Source: Fereydounia khargensis | Taxonomy: Eukaryota > Basidiomycota > Ustilaginomycetes > Urocystidales > Fereydouniaceae | Assembly: GCA_026413255.1 (NCBI GenBank) | Contig: JAOCZO010000026.1 | Coordinates: 87,676 to 151,675 of the forward strand | DNA length: 64,000 nucleotides | Direction: 5' to 3' | Shown here: piece by piece, positions 40,058 through 49,892 of the stretch | How the letters are laid out: every line of letters begins with the position of its first letter | Position numbering within the stretch: position 1 is the first letter of the stretch | Made by a program: the position numbers and the translations under genes | Notes under the pieces: generated by a model | The model's database searches: none | Told to the model about the DNA's origin: nothing | The model's input: the letters and a program-made list of their open reading frames with translations, nothing else

Positions 40058-40268
40058 CACGGGCACGGGCACCGACACCGACACCGACACCAGAGACGCT
40101 GTTCGCGTACTCGTAAATGATAAACCGGCTCGCACGGATAGAGGGTCGTGGTGCAAAGGCCAACATCTCGCCGGAGAAGACGATGTTCACCTCTGCCCGC
40201 TACAGGTGTTCCTCCAACACACCGAGTGGGCCGACAAGCCCGGCGAGTGGAACAAGTGCTACCAGTAG
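38523..40268 (+). CDS. Histidine acid phosphatase (phytase/MINPP-type)
   Basis: A single exon encodes 581 residues. The catalytic RHGxR motif (ERHGSRYPT) has R53-H54-G55-S56-R57, with His54 the phosphate acceptor. The proton-donor HD dipeptide is at 451-452 (FTHDNQLAP). RVIASSRFFLSGL and the final VRVLVND...CPLQVF also fit the clade-2 histidine phosphatases. Such enzymes release phosphate from phytate or other phosphomonoesters, usually outside the cell. No signal peptide is visible: the N terminus MAPHQVAMGLPPNSVLAPG is not hydrophobic enough, and a TATA box and good ATG context support this start, so it may be intracellular or exported another way. A GGCACA microsatellite inserts a Thr-Gly repeat at about residues 488-523. 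Substrate is unknown. Confidence 0.88.
39987..40092 (+). repeat. GGCACA/GGCACG/ACCGAC hexamer microsatellite in phosphatase coding sequence
   Basis: About 17 hexamer units encode a Thr-Gly then Thr-Asp repeat. They lie between the HD active-site segment and the conserved VRVLVND segment, so they form a surface insertion. Confidence 0.92.
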
Positions 40269-40436
40269 ACGCAGACGCAGGTGCATTTGCACTGTAGATT
40301 GGTCGTCGTGGTCATTGTCATTGGCTAGTCGTGAAAAGAAGGAAAATACAGAATCGTTTGTAACAATGTGCATGTCGTACTCAACAAAGAACTGGGCTGG
40401 TGCGTGTACTGTACTGTACAGTACTGTGTGTGCGTT

Positions 40437-42548
40437 TCAGGCGAGGCCGAGTTCCCGCTCTCGCTGGCGAATGCGGGCCTCTCGTTCATCAAGTGACATG
40501 TCGCGCTGCCCGGACGCGGGTGAGGCATTCGCATCTTTGGCACTGCCAGCGCCGCTGCCCCACTTGCGCAGTTTGGGTGTCGCTGTCGGTGTCTGTTCGG
40601 AAGCATGCTTGCCCCAGACACGTTCGCGGCGCTGTGGTGTGTCGGTGGGCCTGCGCGAGTCCCAGCGGCGCTGCTCGTCGTCCTTGCGTGGCGTGCCACG
40701 GCGCGAGTCCGTGTCCGGCTGCGGCGGCGGCTGCGGCTGCAACTGCGGCTGGTCTTGCGCGCGACGGCGGTCCAGACGCACCGGCGGGGCCGAGACTGAC
40801 AGGCGGGACAGGAGTGACGCGCTCTCGGTCGTCGGTGTCGCTGTGCCGCTCTTGTCGCCGCCCTCTCGCGGTCGTTCCCACTCCCTCCTGTCATTCTGCC
40901 TCGGGGGCTCGGTGCTCGAGCCGCCGGTGCCTGCGCCTGCGACTGCGCCTGCGCTGCCCTTGATGCTGAGTCCTTGATGACGTGGCTCTTCCTTGAAGCG
41001 TTCTACGGGGAGGCAACCAGAGTGTGTGGGTGAGTGTTTGATCGGATACCAAGGGTTAGATTTGAGGTAGAATGCACTGGAAGTACGGCGATCCTCTCGT
41101 GCGTATCACGAGCGCTCGAGTCAATGAACGGGGATGGCTTGCCGATGGCCGAGCGCACCCCAGTCTCGGTATGCATGTGTTACGGGGGGGACTTGACTCG
41201 GATGCTCACTTTGGGAGGGAGGGCCGTCGCGTTCGCGCTCGCGTCCACGACCACGTTCGGCGGGTTGGTCTCGGCGACGCGGCGGCTCCTGCTGCTGCTG
41301 CGGTTGTTGCTGCGGCTGTTGCTGCGGCTGTTCGTCAGCAGCTTGACGCTGCCTGCGTGCCGGCGTAGGAGCTTTCTGCTGCTGCTGATACTGCTGCTGC
41401 TGCTCGTGTGGCTCAGCGGCATTGCCGCGCTGGCTGTTGCTGCCTCGGTCACGCTTGCCAAGAACAGCTGCAGCTGCAGTTGCTGCAGGTGCCGGTGCCG
41501 GTGCCGGTGCAAGAGTAGGCGCAGGTTCTCGTGCTGGTGCAGCTACAGCCGCAGTCGACTCGGCTGAGGTAGTCTTGCCGGCCGTCGGCACTTCCGACGA
41601 CGCTGTCGGACGATCCGACTGGCGATGGGAACGAGAACGAGAACCGAGGTGATTGTCGCTGCTGTCAGTGTTCTTGTTGCGGGTATCTTTGCTGCTCGTA
41701 GCGGCAGAGGCAGAGGCAGAGGCAGAGGTGGCGGCGGCGGGGTTGTCTCTTGGCTCTGTCTGACGCGGCCAGGGCCTATCAATCGCAATGCGGTTGGCAG
41801 ACGAGAAGGAAGGAGGGGCTTCGCGTGCTCCTGCACCTGCACCTGCTCTTGCTGCTCCCCTTGCTCGTCCTTCTCCTGATCTCATATCACCCTGCTTGTG
41901 CCTCTCCCTCGGCCTCTCCCTTTCCCTTTCCCTTTCCCTCTCGTTGGGATCAGGCCGTACCTGTCCCGTGCCGCGATAGCTGTCACCACCCCTGCGATTG
42001 GCCCTACCTTCGCCGCCCCTGTTGTTGTTATTGTTGTTGTTCTTCTTCTTGTTACCATTGCTGCCTTTGCTGGCTGGCTCGGGGGGAGGGTCCCAGGTGC
42101 TGACGCCAGTGCTCTTGTTAAAGTAGTACGTCTCGCCAGATTTGGACCTCACTTGTTTCCAGCCATCTGGCAGACGCGGTTTCGCTTGAGATGATGACGA
42201 GCTAGTCGATGGACGGTCTGGTTCAGACGTCGCACTTGTCTTGGACTTGGCTGTACTGTCATCTGTTCGCTTCACGGCTGGAGTCGGCTTCGAGTTGGAT
42301 GCGGAACTGGGGGTCTGCGGGTCGCGAGCGGGTGTACGTGTCGCAGTCGATTGAGGCGCGTCGTCAACTGGTTTGGCTGCAGTGCCCTGGTTGCTGTCGG
42401 TGATCGTTTCAGTGGGTGCAGGCGAAGACGAGGGCTGCTGCTGTTGCGGCTCTTGCTCTGGCTCTGGCTCTGGCTCCTCGTCTGGAATAGGTGGGATTTG
42501 AACCTCATCCTCGCCGTAATCGACGGCCTCGTCTTCTTCATCAAACAT
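40437..42548 (-). CDS. WW-domain protein with Gln-rich and basic tails
   Basis: Two exons, 42548-41210 and 41002-40437, give 634 residues. The start at 42548 (MFDEEDEAVDYGEDEV) is the only ATG before the WW domain without an unlikely basic leader. The WW domain is at about 127-155 (LPDGWKQVRSKSGETYYFNKSTG with W130 and W152), followed by PPPEP. The rest is disordered: N-terminal acidic Pro/Glu/Gln-rich, RERERERE and poly-Gln stretches, and a basic C terminus ending RQRERELGLA. The intron (41003-41209, 207 nt) joins PSQ to KRFKEEPRHQ. WW domains bind Pro-rich peptides. Acidic start plus WW plus RE repeats recalls splicing or RNA-processing factors, but I do not recognise an ortholog. Confidence 0.78.
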
Positions 42549-43214
42549 ATCGGTGTGGCGTAGTGTCCGAGAGTGAACGGAGGGAAAGGAGAGGAGATGA
42601 AAGTGTGTTTGCCCTCTCTCTGTCCGTAGTGTTACGGGCAAACAATGGCAGATGAAAGGGAAGAAAAGGGGACAAGGTCACTTGAGGAAAGGATGAAAGG
42701 GCGAAAGTTGGAAGCCACAATGTGAATGTGATTACAGTGTGACCGACAAACGGAACGGCTTGCGAGTTGCTGCTTCTGCTGCTGCTTGCTGCTCCTCTGG
42801 GGTCCGCGTGCCGGAAACGTGATGGCGAGTGGAGAATGTGACTGTCTCGAGAGTGACAGAGTGAGAGAGAGAGAGGGTCCTCACGCGAGGGAAGAGAAAA
42901 AAGAATCCCAAAATCCAAAAAAGTTGGCTCGATCACAATCTGTACGGCAACGCAGTCTGACTGACAGACCGACTGACAGACTGACTGACGGCCATCCAAC
43001 GCAACCAACACCTCTTCTCTCTCCCTTGTGCTCTCCACAATCTGCTCAGCCATCCTCTGATACCCTACCATCACCATCGTATAACAGCCTAGGTGCGAAA
43101 GAGAGAGACAGATAGCCATGCTCCCTAGCTTAATTGCTCTCCACTGGGTCTAGATCTCTTCTTCTTTTTCGCAGCCCAGGCCGCCACCCGATTTCTCACA
43201 GCAGCTAGCCGGCC
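42549..43214. promoter_or_regulatory. Divergent promoter region WW-protein gene / CFT1
   Basis: This 666 bp holds AG-rich sequence at 42855-42900 and a cluster of CTGAC units at 42956-42990. A pyrimidine tract ends in CGCAG near 43173, just upstream of the CFT1 ATG, a plausible 5' UTR intron acceptor for CFT1. No other gene was seen. Confidence 0.5.
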
Positions 43215-46200
43215 ATGGCGAGCGCCTTTCATTCCCAGGCTCTGCCACCCAGCGGATTCTCTCATGCTCTTCTTCTCAACCTCTCCTCCTCTGCCTCTCT
43301 ACCTTCCACCAGCCTGGCGCCCAGCTCGTCTCGTGGGCCTCTCGTTTCCCAGCTAGTCACTGCCCGAGACGACCTTCTGTCCGTCTACAACATCCACCGC
43401 AGCCCCGCGTCTCTGCCTTCAGCACTTGATCAAGCTTCGCAAGAGTCCGTATCCATCTATCTTGTACGACAGCATGAGCTCTTTGGCTCGGTCACTGGAC
43501 TTGAGCGCGTCTCCACCACCGCATCCGAAAAGGATGGAAGACATCGCCTGCTCGTCTCTCTCAAGGACGCCAAAATGATTCTCATGGAATGGTGCGACCA
43601 CACCTCTGATCTCGAGACCATCTCAATCCACACCTATGAACGAGCACCCCAGCTGGCGGATGGCCTGCCCGCCCTCTTCTCCCCTATCCTCACTGCCGAC
43701 CCTGCCTCTCGGTGTGCTGCCCTCCTTCTGCCTCAGGACTCCATCGCCGTGCTTCCATTCTATCAGGACCTCTCTGATCTCGAATTTTACGACCTTGATC
43801 CCGACTCTGCTCAAAACTCGCAGCTCAACCAGATCGAGGCGCTTCCCTACTCGCCCTCCTTCGTCCTGCCTCTCCACGATGTAGACGCCAAGATCGCCAA
43901 TGTCCGCGGAATCACCTTCCTCCCAGGTTTTCAAAAGCCAACCCTAGCCGTCCTGTTTGAGCAGCCTTTCACCTGGGCCGGTCGACTGACCGAACACCGC
44001 GACAGCACCGCTCTCTACATCTTCACACTCGACCTGACTGCTTCCATGGCTGGCACTGACGCTGATACCGGTCTCCAGCCTGTCCACCCCATCCTCACAA
44101 CCAGCAGTGCACTGCCACACGATGCTCTCTACATGGTCCCCTGTCCCGTAGCCCTCGGAGGTGTGGTCATTGTAACCATGTCGTCACTTGTCCACATCGA
44201 CCAGAGCGGTCGAGTCGTTGCCACCGCGCTCAACGACTGGTTCTCGCTCACCTCGGCAATCCAGCCAGAGTCGACCCTCAAACTTCCCGGCATCAACGAC
44301 CTCCAAAACTCTCATTTGACCTTCACCGACACCTCTGAGGGTATCCTCTCCCTCCAAGACGGCTCAGTCTGTCGTTTCACCTGCCTCATGGACGGTAGAA
44401 ACGTTGAAGGCTTCCGTCTCCAGCATCTTGTCTCTAATCCTGTCCACCACGCCGACGAGCTCCCCGTCCAGGTATTCCCGCCAAGCGCTGTGGCCCTCAC
44501 GCCAGGGGACCGTCGTCTCGTCTTCTTCGCCTCCATGGTGGGCGATTCGACTCTGGCCGAGCTACTCAAGGTACGACAGGACAATCCTGCTGATGCAGAT
44601 GTAAAAAAGGAAGAACCTGAGCAGCAAGTCAAAAATCAAGCCATGGACCTGGACCTCGACGAAGACCTCTACGGAGAGTCTGCCGCCCCGGGCCCCAATC
44701 AAACGGGAGAATCTACATCACACCACCGAGAGATGCTGGTGCTCGCCGAACGGGACCGAATCCAAGCGTATGGCTCCATCGTCAAGGTTGCACGCCGGAC
44801 ACCACCTGCTGCCATTGACCAGGATCAGGAATCACATGCCACGGAGCGAGCCCAGCTCATGGCAAGCACCGGGGCCGGCTCCGGGGCCGGTGTCACCTAT
44901 TTCCAGGCTGGCCAAACCCCCAAGAAGAAGCGCAGACTCGACACCCGGCCGGCGTTCCGTGTCTGGAACCTGGATCCTGCATCAAATCCCGGCCAATCTG
45001 CGCCCGGCCCAAGCTCTATTGTGCTGACCGCAGAAGACGAGCGGGTATCTGAGACCATTTCTTTCGATCCCAGCGGCAATATTTCTGGCCTGAGAGAGAT
45101 TCAAGAAGAGATTCTTGCCGCCGGTCCTCTCAAGCACTCGTCTGAAGCATATGCAACTGTCTCGCCGCGGGGCTTTTCCGTTCTTGCTCGCAAAGACGGA
45201 CATGTGGTTCAGCAAGTGACCTTTGGGCCTGACGCTGCAGCGGTCAAGGCGAGCATCGAGGCAGGTGCTTACGCCCTCATTCATCTCTCGGATGGATCAC
45301 ATCGGCTATACAATTTCGATCATGATACTGGCAAGTTTGAGAAGATGGCTTGGCCCGACAACGTCTACAGCAAACAAATTGTCTCTGCCAACGTGTTCAC
45401 CGATGTCTACCATTCTTTCCAGCGAATCAGCAAGAACAAAGCTGCATCAATCACCACATCTGCTGCCTCTCACTCGGCTGCTACAGCTTCCAAGGCAAAG
45501 AGGCAAGCTGCGAGCAAGTTAGCAGTCGATGAAGGGGATGAAATTGACTATGGCGAAGACAACATTGACAGAGACGGGGACCAGCCCATGTCAGACGGTG
45601 TAGATCAGAAGAACACGATGCAATCCAACGGCGTAAACGGTGATCACGACAGTGATGCCGTCTACCTGGGAGAGGCGATCGACTACGTCTTCCTGTTGGA
45701 CTCTGAGGGAGTATCCGAGATATACAGCCTGCCTGACATGACCCTAGCTTGGCGAACGCATAGCCTTCCTGCGCTAGCCAATAGGCTAGATCTCGAGCGA
45801 GAGCGATACTATGAGCTCCGCGACGAGCACATTGTAGCGATCAAAGAAGCACGGCTATGCCACCTCGGAGACCTGGCCCACATTGTTGTTGTGACTGAGC
45901 AGGATCTCTTGCTGGCTTACGAAGCCAACCCTCAACCCAACAGCGGCGATGACTTTGCAAGGCCACTTACGGCCCAAGACGAGGGTATGCTTTCGCTTGG
46001 ATTTAACAAGGTGCTCGCGCGAGCGCTGGCGGCACGGCGACGTTCGCGCGGCCGTGGCGGTCAGAATGGACACAGCAACAGTGATGGCCAGGGTGCGGTT
46101 GAGGTCCGGCCGCTGAGGCTTCGGTCTCATGCTGAGGATGCGGTCGCCGTACTTGGAGCCGGTCCAACGACAGGCTCTTGCTGGCTAATCCGAACCCAGA

Positions 46201-47821
46201 AGGGGGGCCTTAGCCTGCTTGACTGCGAAGATGGAGGTGACCTTGATGATGTCTGCTGGGTTGGGCCGGCACCAGGCGATCTGCTTGTGTGCGTGCAGGG
46301 CTCAGTGTATCTGTCAAGTCTCGAGCCTGAAGCAAACATCGCAGGCAGCTGGACATACGAGACCTTCCGTCCGGGGCGAACGTACACGTACCTAGCATCG
46401 CACGACGCGACCGGCTGCATTGTCGCAGCGTCCGTGAATGACTCTCAGTTCGTGCTGTTTGACGACGAGAATCAGCCAATCAAGGACCCCGCCGCGGACC
46501 CGACGCCGACAGTGTCACAGACGGGGGCACTGGAACTCTTCGTTGGCGATGACCGGCTGGAGCCGGTGCACGGATTCGACTTTGAAGCGAACGAGACTGT
46601 ATCGGCGTTGGAAGTCGTGACGCTCGATAGTCCAAGCACCGCTGATGGACGAAAGAAGTTTATTGCCGTAGGCACGACGATGCAGCACGGCGAGGACAGG
46701 GCTGCCAAGGGTTGCACGTACTTGTTCGACGTGATTGAGGTAGTAGCAAGCCCCAGTGACCCGAGTAACCGGTTCCGACTCAAGCTGCTATGCAAGGACG
46801 ACTCGAAAGCTCCCGTGACTGCACTGGCGGACATCAACGGCTTCCTTATCTCAACGTCGGGGCAGAAGCTGTTCGTACGTGCGCTCGAGAAGGACGAATG
46901 GCTGATCTCGGTAGCCTTCTTCGACGTCGGCTTTTACGTCACGTCCATCACGGTGCTCAAAAACTTTTTGCTACTCAGTGACATGCGCAAGAGTCTATGG
47001 TTCCTCGGCTTCCAGGAGGAACCGTACCGCGTCGTGGTACTCGGGAAAGACAATGCGATCCAGTTTGCAACGACGGGCAGCTACCTGGTGAATGGGAGTC
47101 GCTTGTCCCTGGTCTCTACGAGCGCAGAGGGTGTCATCCGTATCTTTGAATATGCACCAAACACGCCGAGCAGTTTGGGTGGGCAGCGTCTTCTCGTTCG
47201 TACAGAGTACCAGTCTGCCGCGGGTGAGGCGGTCAAGTCTGTTCTGGTCAAGGGACGTTGGTTGGCGGGCCGAGAACCGAAAGGGTACGAATCGTTACGG
47301 TCCAAGATTATCTATGGTGAGTCTGACTGTCTAGGCCGCTTGGGTCTGAGTTGAATGTGATTGGAACACACGACTGACTGGGCTTTTTGGGTGAGCAGGA
47401 ATGAACAATGGATCCGTGGAAACGGTAGCGGCTGCGGACGAGAGGGTGGTGAAGCGGTTACAGCTGTTGCAAAGTCAGCTGGTTCGAACGGTCCAGCATT
47501 TCGGTGGGTTGAATCCACGAGGGTTCCGGTACGTGCCTTTTTTCCCACTCATCTTGCCCCTCAGCGCTGCAGAACCGTGATGGCTGACTTGATGAAACAC
47601 TGGAACTTAGTATGGTACGAAACGACACGGTGTCGAGGCCACTGACAAAAGGGATCGTAGACGACAGGCTCATCTCGCTGTTTGAGTCTCTGCCTCGACC
47701 TCGCATGCTGGCTGCAGTTTCGACCGTCGCTTCCCTCTACAACGAGACTGACCTTTCCGCCGTATCCGATCTCGTGCTAGCTGAGCTCGTTCGTCTCCGA
47801 GCAGGCTTTGAACCCATGTAA
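43215..47821 (+). CDS. CFT1: Cleavage and polyadenylation specificity factor subunit CPSF160 (Cft1)
   Basis: Three exons, 43215-47316, 47399-47528 and 47611-47821, give 1480 residues, normal for CPSF160. The N-terminal beta-propeller region includes LVTARDDLLSVYNI and SLKDAKMILMEWCDHTSDLETISIHTYER. The C-terminal CPSF-A domain includes KLFVRALEKDEWLISVAFFDVGFYVTSITVLKNFLLLSDMRKSLWFL, IFEYAPN and, across the introns, KIIYGMNNGSVETV and HFGGLNPRGFRMVRND. CPSF160 scaffolds the polyadenylation complex with WDR33 and CPSF30 and helps recognise AAUAAA in the nucleus. An acidic insertion with EEIDYGED-like sequence near residue 775 and an MDLDLDEDLYG insertion near 480 are disordered. The last exons correct what would be a truncated C terminus without splicing. 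It is convergent with RPS26. Confidence 0.95.
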
Positions 47822-48009
47822 TAAACTCCCCTTTGCGAGCAATTGAGCTCCATTCGCTCCATTTCAAAGACACACACAACGCACGACGTAGGATAGGGTT
47901 TGGTTTGGCCTAGCTATAGTGCATTGGTAGAACTTTTGGGGGGGGTTGTGGTGGCGTTTTGTGATGCTACAAGGGAGAGAAAAAGATGGGGGCCGGGTGG
48001 GGTGCGGGT
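47822..48009. other. Convergent 3' region CFT1 / RPS26
   Basis: This 188 bp lies between two facing stop codons. It has a GGGGGG run at 47939-47945 and must hold both 3' ends. Confidence 0.6.
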
Positions 48010-48968
48010 TTAGGCACGACCAGCCTGAGCCTGCGCGACGGCAGGGTTGATCTTCTTTCCGTCCTTGTTGTAGCGAACACGGGGCGGGGGGGCACGGTTG
48101 CGGCGGCCCTCGCGCGAACGGACACGGACAACGTGGGCGTGGATGGCGCACGAGACGCAGTACACAAGCTTGATGTACAGCTTGGGCAGCACGTACTCTG
48201 CAATCGAAATGAAAAAGCCAGTCAGTACTGAGCACCGGCAAAGGAAAAGCAAACAGATGGAGCCGACACTCACCCGAGTAGACCGAAGCGTCGGAAAGGT
48301 CACGGACAGCAGCGGACTCGACAATGTTGCGCACAGTGAATCGCTTGATGGCCTTGTCCTTGGGGACGGCGCGCGAGCAGTTCGAGCAGCGAACAAAAGC
48401 GACGTGGCCTCGGCCGTGCTTGTTACGGCTGTAGTATCAAGTAGCGAAAAGAAACAAGAGTGTGAGTTTACATGTCGGCGGTATGCATACGATGCGAGTT
48501 GGAAGTGGGTCAAGCGGTCCCGAGGCAAGTTGGACAAGGAATTCGTTCGAGCGACCAATCCGGTGGGAAAAGTAAAGCTGATAGGTGTGGTGCTGATGTG
48601 CAAGGTAGATTAAAAAAAAAAGGAGACTGAGCTGGAGAGGAAAAGTGTCGAGGTTCATGCTAGTCGTTTGGTCGCGTTTTCGAGATTGTCATGATCATTC
48701 TTCTTGGGCAATTCCTCCGCTATCAACAACCGTGTCTCCATCTTTTCTCTGGACTACGCCAAAGGGAATCCTTCGAGTTGGCCAAGACGGGATGAGACCT
48801 GAGGGGCGGGGTGTTTGTCGAGACTCTGGTGTTGATGGTGATGGTGATGGTGATGGCCATGTCGAAAGTCGTCCTGAACGTCCTTGTACCCTTGCCCAGG
48901 ATGCTGAAGAGGATATCGATGCTGGAGGGACGCGATACTTACCCGCCGTTTCTTCTCTTCTTGGTCAT
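48010..48968 (-). CDS. RPS26: Ribosomal protein eS26 (RPS26)
   Basis: Three exons, 48968-48943, 48428-48274 and 48197-48010, give 122 residues. The first exon is only 26 nt and encodes MTKKRRNG; the next begins completing [19 protein letters not shown], which is exactly the eS26 start. The zinc cysteines are in RCSNC and [41 protein letters not shown] matches the family. eS26 sits at the mRNA exit channel of the 40S subunit and contacts the mRNA upstream of the start codon. Intron 1 (48429-48942) is 514 nt, the longest spliced out of any gene here apart from possible leader introns. It contains a CATCAC-type repeat. I looked for C/D or H/ACA snoRNA boxes in it and found none that were convincing. 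Confidence 0.95.
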
Positions 48969-49031
48969 GTTGGGCGATGTCTTGATGATGGAAAGGAAAG
49001 AGGGAACGGGGTAGCAAAGGCTTTGACTAGT

Positions 49032-49081
<50 letters not shown>

Positions 49082-49892
49082 TTCTGGCTTGGCTGTCGTG
49101 CCTGTAGCGTCGTGGACTGGGCGGGGCTGTGGACCGCGGTGCCTCAGGACGTGTGCGTGCGCCGCGAATCGGCCAGAGCCTCGGAAGAGTGGGGCATAGT
49201 CGGGCGTGGGGCAGGCCTACCCTCGGCCGACGAGCTATAGTTCCTCCACGTGATGCGAAAGCTCGAAAAAAAGTTCAACGCACACCCGCACACGCGCACA
49301 CCGGCGACTTTTGTCTCGTGCGAAAGTGATTCTTTCATTTCTCTGTCACGCTTAGTCATCATATCAGCACAAGGTCCTTCACAATCCACGTGACGAGAAC
49401 CCGTGAGCGACGCGTTGGACGAGAAGAGGGTCCATGCGAGGCGCTGTTGCGGTCCGCCCTTTTTTTATTCGGGTCGCCTCGCCTCGTTTTGGGGGGACGC
49501 AGATGCGTGCATGCGTGGGCGTGGAGGAAGGGCCAAGTAGCGTTGGTGTTGCACTTTGGGACGGTGAGCGTGAGAGCAAATGTGACCACATCGTGAGCGC
49601 AGTGTGACAGTACGGAAGGGGAAACTGGCAGCCTCCGCCTTTCGCTCCGCACCGCACCGCAACACACCTTGTCGTCCCTCTTCCATCACGGCTGCGCACA
49701 CCACACATCCCGTCGCTAGCATGTACCTTGCCATATGAACACCGCGCACCACCATCCCCTGCTCCTCACCCCTGGACCCCTTATAGCTGCTACCACCACC
49801 ATCCGGGACAATCCCTTCCTCAAGACTAAGCCTATCAGAAATCTCATACCAGCCCACGTACACTCCACATACTGATAGACAGCAGGACAGCC
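48969..49892. promoter_or_regulatory. Divergent region RPS26 / 49893 gene
   Basis: This 924 bp contains a twelve-unit CTGG repeat at 49032-49080, only 64 bp upstream of the RPS26 start on its strand. Further right, G/C-rich and then CCACC-rich leader sequence precedes the 49893 gene. No gene was seen. Confidence 0.55.
49032..49080. repeat. CTGG tetranucleotide repeat in RPS26 promoter
   Basis: Twelve tandem CTGG units (CCAG on the RPS26 strand) end 64 bp from the RPS26 ATG, where the transcription start would be expected. Confidence 0.9.

Noticed and set aside
42485-42510. B-box-like GGTTCAAATCC on the minus strand
   Set aside because: It lies inside the conserved coding start of the WW-domain gene, and no cloverleaf can be formed.
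48429-48942. Possible snoRNA in RPS26 intron 1
   Set aside because: TGATG-like repeats are part of a simple GGTGAT repeat. No paired C and D boxes with terminal stem were found.
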